Shown: positions 8,626 to 17,392, counted from the first letter of the stretch. The stretch: DNA of 64,000 bases from Akkermansia sp. (GCA_017546445.1 JAFYWX010000027.1:1-64000), one strand, 5' to 3'. Numbers and translations: made by a program. Notes: a model not told the origin generated them from the sequence alone.

Positions 8626-10593
8626 TTAGTAATCTTTGTCCGGCGGACGAACTTGCACATCGGCGTGGGGAATCGGGGAGCCTTGCTCTTCATCCATGTG
8701 GCTGCGCAGCACAGAGGCAGCATAGCGGCGGGCCTTTTCCTCGTCACTGGGCTGCTCCTTCTGGGGCTGGGGAGCCTGGGGGTCCTGCTGCTCCTGCTTG
8801 TCATCCTGTTGGGGGGCATCCTTCTGTTCCGGCTGCTCCTGCTGCTGGTCCTGCTGATTATCCTGAGACTGATTTTCCTGCTCCTGCTGCTGGTCCTGCT
8901 GTTGGTCCTGTTCAGAATCCTGCTTGTTCTGCGAATCGTCCTTCTTATCCTGGGGATTCTGCTGGTCCTTCTTATCCTGGGATTCTTCCTTCTGTTCAGA
9001 ATCGTCCTTCTGATTCTGATTATCTTCCTTATCCTCCTGGTCTTTGTCGGATTTCTGCTGGTCGTCCTGCTGCTGGTTCTGATTTTGTTCGTTATTCTGC
9101 TGCTGTTGCTGTTCCTGCTGCTCTTGCTGCTGCTGTTTAAGTCGCTCAATTTCCTCCTCCAGCTTCTTGATAAGCTGTTCGATACCCGCTATGTTCTTGC
9201 GGGCGCGTGCAAGACCGGGCTGCAGCTTGAGTGCATCGTGATAAGGCTGCACATCCTGCTTCAGCGAGTCCACTATCTTCTGCAGGGCTTCCGGGGTCAC
9301 CTGCTGAGGGGCCTCTGTGCCCTCATCAATACCTTCTGTGGGGCTTTCTCCATACAGCGCGCGCAGCTCATCAAAGGTGGCGGTGGCATTAATCTGCCCC
9401 AGCTGGTAAAGGGAGGCTGCCTGCAGCGCGGTGTCTTCATCGAGCAGGGCTGTGGAGAATGCTTCCTTGGCTTTCTCCTTTTCCCCGCTTCGCATGTGTT
9501 CCAGACCAAGCTTAAAGGCTGTGGCGGATTCCTCTGCCGGTGCCGCCTGAATGTCCGGCGTCATGCCACTGAGGAGGAGAAGAATGATAAAGTGCTTATA
9601 CTGTCTCCATTCGGTGCTGCTGAGTGCGGCAAAAATCAGCAGTAGCAGCGCTGTGGAGGCAAAGGGGGTGAAGAGGTCATTGGGTATCTTGTTCAGCGAG
9701 AAGGCTTCCTCGTGCTTGTCAATCTTGCTGACTGCCGCCTGGGTGAAGGCTGCGAGGTTGGCGTTGGAATCCATCACGAAGAAATCACCGCCGGTGGCCT
9801 TGGCAAACTGGCTCAGGGATTCCGTGTTCAGCTTACTGATGACGTGCTTGCCGTTGGTGTCCTGATACAGACCATTTTCGCCGCGCGCATCCGGGATGGG
9901 TCCGCCTGCTGCTGTGCCGATGCCAACGGTGATGACCAGCAGATTGCTTTCCTTTGCTTCCTCTGCAATCTCGAGGGAGGAATTGACGGTGTCCTCACCA
10001 TCGCTCAGAATGACCAGTGCATTGGTGCTGCCCTCCGGTGTACTGCGCTTGAAATCCTGCATGGCTTTGCGCAGAACCAGCCCGAAATTCGTACCTCCCA
10101 CGCCTGCCCAGGTGCGGTTCACCTGCTCCAGCGCATCGCGCAGGGCGGTGTGGTCATAGGTGAGCGGTACTACCAGGTCCGCCTCGCCGGAAAAGACGAT
10201 AAGGCCGATTTTATCACCGGGCAGGGCATCAATGAGCTCGTAGGCTGCGGCGCGGGCTTCTGCCAGGCGGGATGGTTTCACGTCCTCCGTCTCCATGGAG
10301 CGCGATATATCCAGCGCTATGAGGAGGTTGCGCCCTGTGGTCGTGGCACCGCCTTCGCGGTAGCCGTTGATGGGGCGTGCCAGGGCAATAATGGTGCATA
10401 TCAGCGCCAGCAGAGCCAGAGTGGCGGGCAGGGCGGTGCGCCAGAGGGGACGCTGCTTCACCAGCTCCCTGTGCTGGGCGGAAATCAGACTGCGCCAGCC
10501 CTGGCCGGTGCTGCGCCATGCCACCACCACCAGCACAACCAGTACAGGGATGAGCAGGAGGAACCACAGAATGTTCGGATAGAGGAAACTCAT
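8626..10593 (-). CDS. BatB-BatC fusion: VWA membrane protein with TPR and Gln/Asp-rich tail
   Basis: The N-terminal 335 residues are BatB-like: two membrane helices (about 5-25 and 55-72), a von Willebrand A domain with a complete MIDAS (Asp95-x-Ser97-x-Ser99, a Thr in GVGGTNFG, and SDGEDT) and a third helix near 310-330. From about 345 there is a second signal-like segment and then TPR-type repeats, as in BatC. Residues of roughly 475-620 are almost only Gln, Asp, Glu, Lys and Asn, a long charged disordered or coiled stretch. The ATG at 10593 is preferred over one 36 bases upstream, because it gives the usual MSFxxPxxLW-type N-terminus and avoids overlap with batA. Confidence 0.8.
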   Translation of the reverse strand: MSFLYPNILWFLLLIPVLVVLVVVAWRSTGQGWRSLISAQHRELVKQRPLWRTALPATLALLALICTIIALARPINGYREGGATTTGRNLLIALDISRSMETEDVKPSRLAEARAAAYELIDALPGDKIGLIVFSGEADLVVPLTYDHTALRDALEQVNRTWAGVGGTNFGLVLRKAMQDFKRSTPEGSTNALVILSDGEDTVNSSLEIAEEAKESNLLVITVGIGTAAGGPIPDARGENGLYQDTNGKHVISKLNTESLSQFAKATGGDFFVMDSNANLAAFTQAAVSKIDKHEEAFSLNKIPNDLFTPFASTALLLLIFAALSSTEWRQYKHFIILLLLSGMTPDIQAAPAEESATAFKLGLEHMRSGEKEKAKEAFSTALLDEDTALQAASLYQLGQINATATFDELRALYGESPTEGIDEGTEAPQQVTPEALQKIVDSLKQDVQPYHDALKLQPGLARARKNIAGIEQLIKKLEEEIERLKQQQQEQQEQQQQQNNEQNQNQQQDDQQKSDKDQEDKEDNQNQKDDSEQKEESQDKKDQQNPQDKKDDSQNKQDSEQDQQQDQQQEQENQSQDNQQDQQQEQPEQKDAPQQDDKQEQQDPQAPQPQKEQPSDEEKARRYAASVLRSHMDEEQGSPIPHADVQVRPPDKDY

Positions 10594-10603
10594 GGCAGGG
10601 GAA

Positions 10604-11665
10604 TCAGGGTGCGGGTCTGGGGCGTGCAAAGTTCAGCGCAATACCCAGAATCAGGAAAAGGGCGGCGGCGGCCAGCGGCCAGGGGAACAATTCATCGAAG
10701 CTGATAAGCGTGCGGCGCTTAGCCTCTGTCTTTTCCAGCTTGTCGATACTCTCGAAAGCCTTCTGCAGGCGCGCGCCGCTGCTGGCTCGGTAGAACTGGC
10801 CGCCGGTAAGGCGTGCAATTTCCTTCAGCGTCTTTTCATCGAAGGTATCCACATTGGCCGTGTAGCGGGAAAGTCGCTCATCCTTGCCGATGGCGATGGT
10901 GAAAATCTTGATGCCCAGCTCGGCAGCCTGCTTCGCGGCATCAACGGGGGAGATGCTGCCGCGGTTGCTCATGCCGTCGGTTACCAGAATGATGACCTTG
11001 CTCTTGGTTTCCTTGCGCTCGTCCAGGCGCAGGGCGGCGGAGGCAATGGCCGTGCCGATGGCGGTGCCGTCCTCGGCAATGTAACCGGGGCGGCGGTCGT
11101 CTGCCAGATAAAACTCGCGGATGATGTACCGGACGATGCCGTGGTCGAGCGTAAGCGGGCTGCAGAGTTTGGCCTTGCCTGCAAAGGCCACCAGACCGAT
11201 GCGGTCATTCGGGCGTCCGGAAATGAATTCGCTGATAACGTACTTGGCTGCGGTCAGTCGGTCGATGGCTGTGCGTTGCTTGCGGCCCAGGCTGTCCTGC
11301 GCGGTGAAAAGCATATCCTGACTGGCCATGGAGCCGGAAAGGTCGCAGGCAATCATGATGTCGATACCGCTCACGGTGTCCTCCGTGTGCTGGTTTTTCC
11401 ACTGCGGGCGTGCCAGCGCCACAATGAGCGAGGCCATGGCCAGAACAAGGCAGATGGGGCCGATGCGGCCTGCCAGGGTGGACGGACGCTTCAGGCTGGC
11501 GGCGGCAAAGCGGATGGTGGGATGCACCAGGCTGGCCGTAGTTCCGCTGCGGCGGCGCAGGAAGAGGAAGAGCAGCACAGCCGGCAGAGCCCACATCCAG
11601 CCCGGCTGGGCAAAGGTGAACTCTCGGCTGGCCTCCATGGCTGCCTGGGTGGTGGCAAGCATCAT
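10604..11665 (-). CDS. BatA-like VWA membrane protein
   Basis: The 353-residue protein has an N-terminal membrane pair (QPGWMWALPAVLLFLFL and a second helix), a von Willebrand A domain with the MIDAS (ACDLSGSM, then TAIGTAIAS and VTDGMSN) and a C-terminal membrane helix. This is the BatA/BatB plan. The start is the ATG at 11665: AGGAGGTG lies five bases before it, and it overlaps the upstream stop codon as ATGA. VWA proteins of this kind are the partners of MoxR ATPases, here encoded at the head of the operon. Confidence 0.85.
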   Translation of the reverse strand: MMLATTQAAMEASREFTFAQPGWMWALPAVLLFLFLRRRSGTTASLVHPTIRFAAASLKRPSTLAGRIGPICLVLAMASLIVALARPQWKNQHTEDTVSGIDIMIACDLSGSMASQDMLFTAQDSLGRKQRTAIDRLTAAKYVISEFISGRPNDRIGLVAFAGKAKLCSPLTLDHGIVRYIIREFYLADDRRPGYIAEDGTAIGTAIASAALRLDERKETKSKVIILVTDGMSNRGSISPVDAAKQAAELGIKIFTIAIGKDERLSRYTANVDTFDEKTLKEIARLTGGQFYRASSGARLQKAFESIDKLEKTEAKRRTLISFDELFPWPLAAAALFLILGIALNFARPRPAP

Positions 11666-12210
11666 GCGCGCACCTCCTCTTTCTTCTTCTGTTCCTCCAG
11701 ATAGGCTTTGCTGATGCGGCACACCAGCTCCCGGGCCTGTTCAATGAGAACATGCGCACGGGTTGGGTCATGCTCCATATCGCCGGCGTATTTGAACTCG
11801 GCCAGCATTTCCAGCATGTCGCGCGTCTCCAGCTGGCAGCTCATCGGCACGCTGGCAAGCGAGTCAATACGCTGGGAGAATTCCTCGTGCGTCTCGTACA
11901 GGGCAGAATCCTGGGTCTGCCCGGCCAGGAAGGAACGCAGAATCATGGAAAGACGCAGCGAGCATTCGCGCATGGGCGGCAGCTGGGCATCCAGTTCCTT
12001 CAGCTCGTTCAGCGCTTCCTGCAGCGGTGTGATGCCGCTCACCGTGGTGCGCTTTCTGCGGCGGAACATCCACCATGCCGTCAGCACGGCCAGGGGAATG
12101 AGCACTGCGCATGCCCAGCCCAGCGGCACCCAGAAATCCTGCACCAGGAACTGGTCTGCCGGAATATCATTTTCCAGTACGGGAATGGCCTGTAAAATAT
12201 CGTTACCCAT
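11662..12210 (-). CDS. DUF4381-like membrane protein of the Bat operon
   Basis: A 182-residue protein with about 30 external residues, one membrane helix (WACAVLIPLAVLTAWWMF), an Arg/Lys stop-transfer patch and a helical cytoplasmic domain ending in a Lys/Glu-rich tail. Small single-helix proteins of this shape (DUF4381 type) sit between the DUF58 and batA genes in many MoxR operons. The assignment rests mainly on position and topology. It is six bases from the DUF58 gene and overlaps batA by four. Confidence 0.65.
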   Translation of the reverse strand: MGNDILQAIPVLENDIPADQFLVQDFWVPLGWACAVLIPLAVLTAWWMFRRRKRTTVSGITPLQEALNELKELDAQLPPMRECSLRLSMILRSFLAGQTQDSALYETHEEFSQRIDSLASVPMSCQLETRDMLEMLAEFKYAGDMEHDPTRAHVLIEQARELVCRISKAYLEEQKKKEEVRA

Positions 12211-12216
12211 GGCGGT

Positions 12217-13107
12217 TTAGTGAGCAAAGACGCGGCTGCGGCGGTTGAACAGCTTGCGCAGCGCCGGAATGAAATCCTGTGTGGTGAGCAAATCAAGCGA
12301 ATCGATACCCAGCTGGTTGAAGACGCGCTGCCATTCCACTCGGTGCATCTGCATGGCCTTGTGGTGTGCCTGGCGCAGCTGCTTGTCGCTCAGGTCGCCC
12401 TCGAAGAGCTCGCCGGTTTCGGGGTCGCGGAAGCAGATGCGGCCAGCCGGCGGTAGCTCGATTTCCGCCGGGTCGTTCACGCGCACCGGAACGAGCTCAT
12501 GCCGGAAGTTCAGCTTGCCGATGGCCTGCTTATCGACCTCGGCCAGGAAATCGCTGATAAGGAAAACCATGGCGCTCTTGCGCTGCGTGCGCAGAATCTC
12601 AGCGGCCACATCCTCCACGGTGTCATCGCTGCCGGCAGTGGGGGCGCTCAGGATTTCGCGCACAATGCGCTGACACTGCTTCATGCCCTTGGCGGGGGGA
12701 AGGTAGAAATGCGGCTTGTGGCCGAAGAGCAACAGCCCCACCTTGTCGCCGTTCAGCGCGGCGCTGTAGGAAAGCACCGCGGCAATGCGTGCGGCGTATT
12801 CGCGCTTGGTGTCTTCAATACCGGCGCTGGCGTAATCCATGCTGCCGCTTATATCCACGGCCAGCAGCAGCACTTGTTCGCGCTCCTCGTGGAAGGTGCG
12901 CACATAGGGCGTGCCCGTGCGGGCTGTCACCTTCCAGTCAATGAAGCGGGGCTCATCCCCGGCGCGGTATTCGCGGAAGTCATCGAAATCCAACCCCTGA
13001 CCCCGGAAGCCGGAGCGGTACTGCCCGGCAAAGGTAGCGGTAGACATGCGGCGGGCCTGCAACTCAATGCGGCGCACCTTTTCCATGATTTCCTGCGTTC
13101 TGTCCAT
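12217..13107 (-). CDS. DUF58 domain protein
   Basis: Cytoplasmic 296-residue protein with the DUF58 signature (FREYRAGDEPRFIDWKVTAR near 45-65) that leads into a VWA-like fold containing DISGSMDY. DUF58 proteins are constant partners of MoxR ATPases and are thought to be adaptors or substrates in their chaperone-like action. It lies six bases downstream of moxR and six upstream of the DUF4381-like gene. The start ATG gives the usual N-terminal helix (EIMEKVRRIELQARR). Confidence 0.88.
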   Translation of the reverse strand: MDRTQEIMEKVRRIELQARRMSTATFAGQYRSGFRGQGLDFDDFREYRAGDEPRFIDWKVTARTGTPYVRTFHEEREQVLLLAVDISGSMDYASAGIEDTKREYAARIAAVLSYSAALNGDKVGLLLFGHKPHFYLPPAKGMKQCQRIVREILSAPTAGSDDTVEDVAAEILRTQRKSAMVFLISDFLAEVDKQAIGKLNFRHELVPVRVNDPAEIELPPAGRICFRDPETGELFEGDLSDKQLRQAHHKAMQMHRVEWQRVFNQLGIDSLDLLTTQDFIPALRKLFNRRSRVFAH

Positions 13108-13113
13108 AGCGGT

Positions 13114-14097
13114 TTACGGCACGGGAACCTTCGAGAGAATGCTGTCGATGACGTTGTCGCTGGTCTTGTTGGCGGCTTCGGCCTCGTAGGAAAGCAGAAT
13201 ACGGTGGCGCAGAATATCATGTGCCAGGTCCTTTACGTCCTGCGGGGTCACATAGCCGCGCTGGCGGGTGAAGGCCAGGGCTTTGGCTGCCAGCGCAATG
13301 TTGATAGTGGCACGCGGGGAGGCACCGGCGCGTACCAGACCCTCCAGGCGGGAATCCACCTTCTCCGGGTTACGCGTGGCGCGCACCAGGTCCACAATGT
13401 AACGCTGCACGGCGGGGTCGATGAAAATCTGGTCCATGAGCGCGCGGGACTCCTCGATATCCTGCACGGATACCACCGGGCTGGTGCGGGGCGTGGCGGT
13501 AGTGCTGCTCATCATCTCCAGCACCTTCAGCTCCTCGTCGCGCGTGGGGTAATCCACCACCACCTTGAAGAGGAATCGGTCCAGCTGAGCTTCGGGCAGC
13601 TGGTAGGTGCCTTCCTGCTCAATGGGGTTCTGTGTGGCGAGCACCAGGAAGGGATTGGGCAGGGGATAACTGCACTCGCCCAGGGTCACCTGGCGTTCCT
13701 GCATGGCTTCCAGCAGGGCGCTCTGCACCTTGGCCGGGGCGCGGTTGATTTCGTCTGCCAGTATCAGGTTGGCAAACACCGGGCCCTTCTTGGCGGTGAA
13801 CTGGCGCTCCTCCGGGTTGTAAATCATGGTGCCCAGCAGGTCTGCGGGCAGCAGGTCCGGCGTGAACTGAATGCGGGAGAACGCAGCCTGCATGGTGCCG
13901 GCCAGGGCTTTCACGGAAAGGGTTTTTGCCAGACCCGGCACACCCTCCAGCAGCACGTGACCCTTGCAGAGCAGACTCAGAATCAGGCGGTTCACCAGCT
14001 TCTGCTGGCCTACTACCACCTTGGCCATCTCCTGTTTGACTGCGCTTACCCATGCGGACTTCTGCGCAATTTGTTCGTTGAATTCCTGTGTGTTCAT
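13114..14097 (-). CDS. MoxR-family AAA+ ATPase
   Basis: AAA+ ATPase of 327 residues with Walker A GVPGLAKT (about 54-61), Walker B in ILADEINRAP (about 113-122), a sensor region (VLATQNPIEQEGTYQLPEAQLDRF) and the C-terminal lid domain typical of MoxR. MoxR ATPases act with VWA proteins to mature or remodel other proteins. First gene of the Bat operon; all seven genes are on the minus strand with gaps of at most 24 bases. Confidence 0.93.
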   Translation of the reverse strand: MNTQEFNEQIAQKSAWVSAVKQEMAKVVVGQQKLVNRLILSLLCKGHVLLEGVPGLAKTLSVKALAGTMQAAFSRIQFTPDLLPADLLGTMIYNPEERQFTAKKGPVFANLILADEINRAPAKVQSALLEAMQERQVTLGECSYPLPNPFLVLATQNPIEQEGTYQLPEAQLDRFLFKVVVDYPTRDEELKVLEMMSSTTATPRTSPVVSVQDIEESRALMDQIFIDPAVQRYIVDLVRATRNPEKVDSRLEGLVRAGASPRATINIALAAKALAFTRQRGYVTPQDVKDLAHDILRHRILLSYEAEAANKTSDNVIDSILSKVPVP

Positions 14098-14115
14098 GGT
14101 CGTGGATTGCGCTCC

Positions 14116-14143
14116 AGTCTACCATCTGGGCGCGTTTTGGCAA
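14116..14143 (-). promoter_or_regulatory. Candidate promoter of the Bat operon
   Basis: Minus strand TTGCCA (14138-14143), 16-base spacer, TAGACT (14116-14121), with 18 bases from the -10 to the moxR ATG. Other arrangements are possible upstream. Confidence 0.4.
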
Positions 14144-14210
14144 GTTCGTACAATGTCAGTTGACGCAGATGACTCACCCCGCGTTCAATTCTTGCATCCT
14201 ATATTCTAAA

Positions 14211-14272
14211 ATCCCCGTGCACAGCACGGGGATAAATAAACACACCGACGCAGAAAATCCTGCGTCGGTGTG
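14211..14272 (-). terminator. Tandem hairpin terminators after the GH57 gene
   Basis: Two perfect hairpins: a 12-bp stem (14241-14252 with 14261-14272), followed on the minus strand by TTTATTTAT, and a 10-bp stem (14211-14220 with 14224-14233), followed by TTTTAG. Both orient as terminators for the minus-strand gene ending at 14336 and insulate it from moxR. Confidence 0.75.
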
Positions 14273-14289
14273 GGAAATACTCTCGCGAG

Positions 14290-14324
14290 CTAACTCGTAA
14301 CCCGTAATTCGTAATTCGTAATTC
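14290..14324. repeat. Short heptanucleotide tandem repeat (GTAATTC)
   Basis: Three exact copies of GTAATTC (14304-14324) preceded by the variants CTAACTC and GTAACCC. The seven-base period matches the other tandem tracts in this window. Confidence 0.6.
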
Positions 14325-14335
14325 GCCTCCCCCTC

Positions 14336-15520
14336 TTACGCCATCGTGGCCTTGTAGGCCTTGTGGACGAGCTCAGCCTCCTGCTTCACGCGCACCTGCA
14401 GGTCGGCCAGGGCGTTCATGTAGTAGATATAGGCATCATACGGCGAGGGGTAGGGGGTGAAGCCGTTGCTCTTCTCCATGTAGTGGAAGTGGTCTGCGCT
14501 CTGCAGCTTGCGCCACACATGAATCATATCGCGGTCCTCGCTGGCCTTCACGGCGCGCTCCAGGTCATAGATTTTCTTGATGGCCTCCTGCTGCATCACA
14601 TTGCCGTTCCAGTGCGTCGTGGTGCCGTAGGTGGAGCAGCTTACCGGGTTCGGGCAATTCAGCGTGCCAGTGGAGGGGAACACGCGCACCGCCTCACCGG
14701 GCATGTAGAACTCATTGCCGGCAGAAATCGCGGCGGTAATCATGGTGCGCCAGAACTCGAACACGCCCGTGCTGTCCGCCTGTCGCTCACCCAGCGTCTC
14801 GTAGTCCATGGAGATATTCACCACCTGGCCCTGTTCGGCGCTCAGCCAATCGGCAAAAGTGTAGGGGGAGAGGGGATAATGGCTCCAGCTGGGGTCGGTG
14901 CGGCGGTTGGCCAGGTCATTGGAGAGGTGGCGGTGGCGGATGAGCGTCTTGGTTGTGTCGATGAGCGGGGCACACTGCAGGTCATTCGTGTTGCGGTTGC
15001 TCATCATGCGGCCATTGCCATCGGCCATGATGCCCTCGAAGCCCATATCATAGGCCTGGGCCGCAATGGCGTTGGAGTACAGCATGCCGGTGTTCCAGAG
15101 CACCGTGGGACGCTGCCCGAAGAGCTCCTGAATCAGGTCGCAGTGCTCCTCCACCTGCTCGGCAAACTCACCCGTGGAATACAGGGAGGCCAGGGAGGCG
15201 TAGTAGGGCATGGCCAGGAACTCCACACAGCCGGTCTCTGCCAGCTCCTGGAAGGAGGTGATGAGGTCCGGGCGGTGGTAGCGGGCCTGCTCCAGAATCA
15301 CACCGGAGATAGCGAGGGCAAACTTGAACTTGCCGTCGGATAGCTCGATGAGCTGCTTCATCATGCGGTTGGCGGGCAGGTAGCAGCGCTCTGCCACAGC
15401 GCTCAGCACGCGCCCGTTCATGTGGTCATCCTCATAGAAGGCGTGTTCGCCAATCTTGAAGAAATCATACGGAATCAGGCGGTTCGGCTGATGCGCATGA
15501 AATGTAAGGGTGATATTCAT
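14336..15520 (-). CDS. GH57 alpha-amylase-like protein, probable nucleophile missing
   Basis: Glycoside hydrolase family 57 protein of 394 residues. Motif 1 is HAHQPNRL near the start, and motif 4 MDYETLGE carries the expected acid/base Asp. In the motif 3 region, active relatives with sequences like NTELIY have the nucleophile Glu; here the text is VLWNTGMLYS, with Gly in that position. GH57 is known to include amylase-like proteins without one or both catalytic residues, so this may be a glycan-binding or regulatory homologue. It lies 29 bases after a glycogen-synthase-like gene, so its job is probably in glycogen metabolism. The ATG at 15520 is chosen because the family motif begins directly after it; the longer frame would overlap the previous gene. 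Confidence 0.82.
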   Translation of the reverse strand: MNITLTFHAHQPNRLIPYDFFKIGEHAFYEDDHMNGRVLSAVAERCYLPANRMMKQLIELSDGKFKFALAISGVILEQARYHRPDLITSFQELAETGCVEFLAMPYYASLASLYSTGEFAEQVEEHCDLIQELFGQRPTVLWNTGMLYSNAIAAQAYDMGFEGIMADGNGRMMSNRNTNDLQCAPLIDTTKTLIRHRHLSNDLANRRTDPSWSHYPLSPYTFADWLSAEQGQVVNISMDYETLGERQADSTGVFEFWRTMITAAISAGNEFYMPGEAVRVFPSTGTLNCPNPVSCSTYGTTTHWNGNVMQQEAIKKIYDLERAVKASEDRDMIHVWRKLQSADHFHYMEKSNGFTPYPSPYDAYIYYMNALADLQVRVKQEAELVHKAYKATMA

Positions 15521-15549
15521 CTGTCGTGAAAAAGGTTCAGGGGTTCCGT

Positions 15550-16848
15550 TTACCAACCCAGCACGTGGTGGTATACCTTAATCATCTTGTCCGCAGCAGT
15601 CTCCCAGTTGGAATTCTTGATATCCTGGGCACTCTGCTCGGCCACCTTCTTGTACAGCTCCTCATCCGTCACCAGGTCCACGATGTGCTTAGCCATCATG
15701 TTCACGTCCCAGAAATCGGCCTTCAGCGCACCCTTCATCACCTCTGCCACACCACTCTGCTTGGAAATGACTGCGGGAATATTGAACTGCGCGGCCTCCA
15801 GGGCAGACAGACCGAAGGGCTCCGACACGGACGGCATGCAGTACACATCCGTCATGGAGAGCAACTCATTCACCTTCTGCTTATTCAGGAAACCGGTGAA
15901 GTGGAACTTATCGCCCACGCCGTGGAAAGCGCCGGTCTCGATAAGCTGGCGCAGCTTCTCGCCCGTGCCGGCCATCACAAAACGCACATTGTCCGTCTGC
16001 TCCAGCACCTTGGCGGCAATCTGCAGGAAGAACTCCGGCCCCTTCTGCGCCGTCAGTCGGCCCAGGAACAGCACCAGCTTCTCCGGGAACTTCTTCTTGC
16101 TGTGGAACACGTGCACCGGGTCGGCGCCATTGTGCACCGGGAAAATCTTTGCCGGGTCAATGCCATAGTGCCCAGCGGCAATCGTGCCCGTGTACTTTGA
16201 GACCGGAATCACCGCATCGGCCTGTTCCATGCCGTATTTCTCAATATCGTAAATCCAGCCGCGGGCATCGGCACCTGCGCGGTCGAACTGCGAGGCATGC
16301 AGATGCACCACCAGCGGCTTGCCCGTGGCCTTCTTCACCTCCACACCGGCCAGGTAAGTCATCCAGTCGTGCGCGTGCACCACGTCAAAATCATACTTGC
16401 GGGCCATCACCGCGCAAATCTTGGAGAACTCAATCACCTTGCGGGCCAGGTCGCCGGCATACAAATCCTCCTTACCCGTGAACAAGGCCAGGTCAGCCTC
16501 GTGCACGCGGGAGAAAAGCAGCTTGCCCTCCTTTGTGAAAGTGATATTGCCCGGCGTTCCCTCCGTGCAGGCATACGGATCCAGATTCACCGGCGCCTTG
16601 CCCACCACCGTGAAACTCTCGTAGGTGTATTCCTCCTCCTGGGTGACCAACTGCTCATGCGTCAGATTGTTCACGCCCACCAGGTCAAATCCATCATACT
16701 TCGCGTCCGGAGATGCCTTCGGCACAATCACATTCAGGTCAACCTTCTGCGAAAGCGCCCGCGAAATCCCCATGCACGCCACACCGAGCCCGCCGTTAAT
16801 CAGCGGCGGAAACTCCCATCCCAGTTTAAGAACCTTGATTCTTCTCAT
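15550..16848 (-). CDS. Glycogen synthase-like glycosyltransferase
   Basis: GT-B glycosyltransferase of 432 residues. The N-terminal domain has the starch/glycogen-synthase style WEFPPLINGGLGVAC with a Gly-Gly loop for the nucleotide sugar, then HAHDWMTY near 155. The C-terminal domain has LGRLTAQKGPEF and the SEPFGLSALEA motif with the conserved Glu pair spacing. It resembles the short GT4/GT5-type glycogen synthases that pair with GH57 proteins in Bacteroidetes. The donor (ADP- or UDP-glucose) cannot be told from sequence. First gene of a two-gene unit with the GH57 gene. Confidence 0.82.
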   Translation of the reverse strand: MRRIKVLKLGWEFPPLINGGLGVACMGISRALSQKVDLNVIVPKASPDAKYDGFDLVGVNNLTHEQLVTQEEEYTYESFTVVGKAPVNLDPYACTEGTPGNITFTKEGKLLFSRVHEADLALFTGKEDLYAGDLARKVIEFSKICAVMARKYDFDVVHAHDWMTYLAGVEVKKATGKPLVVHLHASQFDRAGADARGWIYDIEKYGMEQADAVIPVSKYTGTIAAGHYGIDPAKIFPVHNGADPVHVFHSKKKFPEKLVLFLGRLTAQKGPEFFLQIAAKVLEQTDNVRFVMAGTGEKLRQLIETGAFHGVGDKFHFTGFLNKQKVNELLSMTDVYCMPSVSEPFGLSALEAAQFNIPAVISKQSGVAEVMKGALKADFWDVNMMAKHIVDLVTDEELYKKVAEQSAQDIKNSNWETAADKMIKVYHHVLGW

Positions 16849-16973
16849 AATCAGTGCATTAAATGTTATTTAAAATTACAGACCGAATTACCCAGTCTCG
16901 CCCCGAATTTAAGCACACGACAACCCTCTTGTCCAGACAAATGTCCGTCAATCCTACTAACAAAGTATAAATT

Positions 16974-16989
16974 CCGCCAGAACAGGCGG
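16974..16989 (-). terminator. Small hairpin after the DUF3276 gene
   Basis: CCGCC-AGAACA-GGCGG, followed on the minus strand by AATTTATA. It lies 22 bases past the stop codon; weak because the stem is only five pairs. Confidence 0.35.
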
Positions 16990-17011
16990 ACACACAGCAT
17001 CCGCTGCCGCC

Positions 17012-17245
17012 TTAGTGCTCCTTATTGGCGCGCTGAATATCCTGCAGCGCAGCAATGAAGTCGTCCAGAATCTCGGCAGGCACCATGATACGGTCGCGGT
17101 TCGAGCTCACCTTCTCGGTGATGCGCACCACACGCCCGCGGGCATTGCTCTTCAGGTCAATGAAAAAGGTCTTGCGGTCAGCAATGATTTTCTCTGTGCA
17201 AATGATATCGTCGTCCACTGTTTCTAACCCGGGGTGGTTATTCAT
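17012..17245 (-). CDS. DUF3276 / Pur-alpha-like nucleic-acid-binding protein
   Basis: A 77-residue protein with the pattern ICTEKIIADRKTFFIDLKSNARGRVVRITE, typical of bacterial PUR-domain (DUF3276) proteins, which bind single-stranded DNA or RNA. The start is set at 17245. The upstream in-frame ATG at 17263 lies inside the -10 TATAAT and so upstream of the transcription start, while ATG 17245 has AGGGGA just before it. The gene is monocistronic, followed by a weak hairpin. Its target is unknown. Confidence 0.8.
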   Translation of the reverse strand: MNNHPGLETVDDDIICTEKIIADRKTFFIDLKSNARGRVVRITEKVSSNRDRIMVPAEILDDFIAALQDIQRANKEH

Positions 17246-17261
17246 TCCCCTATGAACACGC

Positions 17262-17289
17262 ATTATACCACACTCTCAACCTCAGTCAA
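17262..17289 (-). promoter_or_regulatory. Promoter of the DUF3276 gene
   Basis: Minus strand TTGACT (17284-17289), 16-base spacer, perfect TATAAT (17262-17267). Transcription should begin near 17255, giving a leader of about ten bases. Confidence 0.75.
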
Positions 17290-17325
17290 TCAGGAAATGA
17301 TGGGAAATTCTTCTTAAAAATCGGT

Positions 17326-17383
17326 TTGAAAAATCGGGGTGAATCATGTAAAAAAGCTTGCGCTCCGTACAAGAATGTTGTAC
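17326..17383 (+). promoter_or_regulatory. yefM-yoeB promoter and inverted-repeat operator
   Basis: A promoter-like pair TTGAAA (17326-17331), 17 bases, TAAAAA (17349-17354) is followed by a perfect inverted repeat GTACAA-N5-TTGTAC (17367-17383). YefM of E. coli recognises palindromes with a TGTACA core, so this is a good candidate for the autoregulatory site of the antitoxin. Confidence 0.55.
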
Positions 17384-17392
17384 CTTATGTCC

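Noticed and set aside
8653..9645. Plus-strand ORF rich in Leu, looks like a membrane protein
   Set aside because: It is the reverse complement of the Gln/Asp-rich repeat codons (CTG/TTG read from CAG/CAA); an artefact of low complexity.
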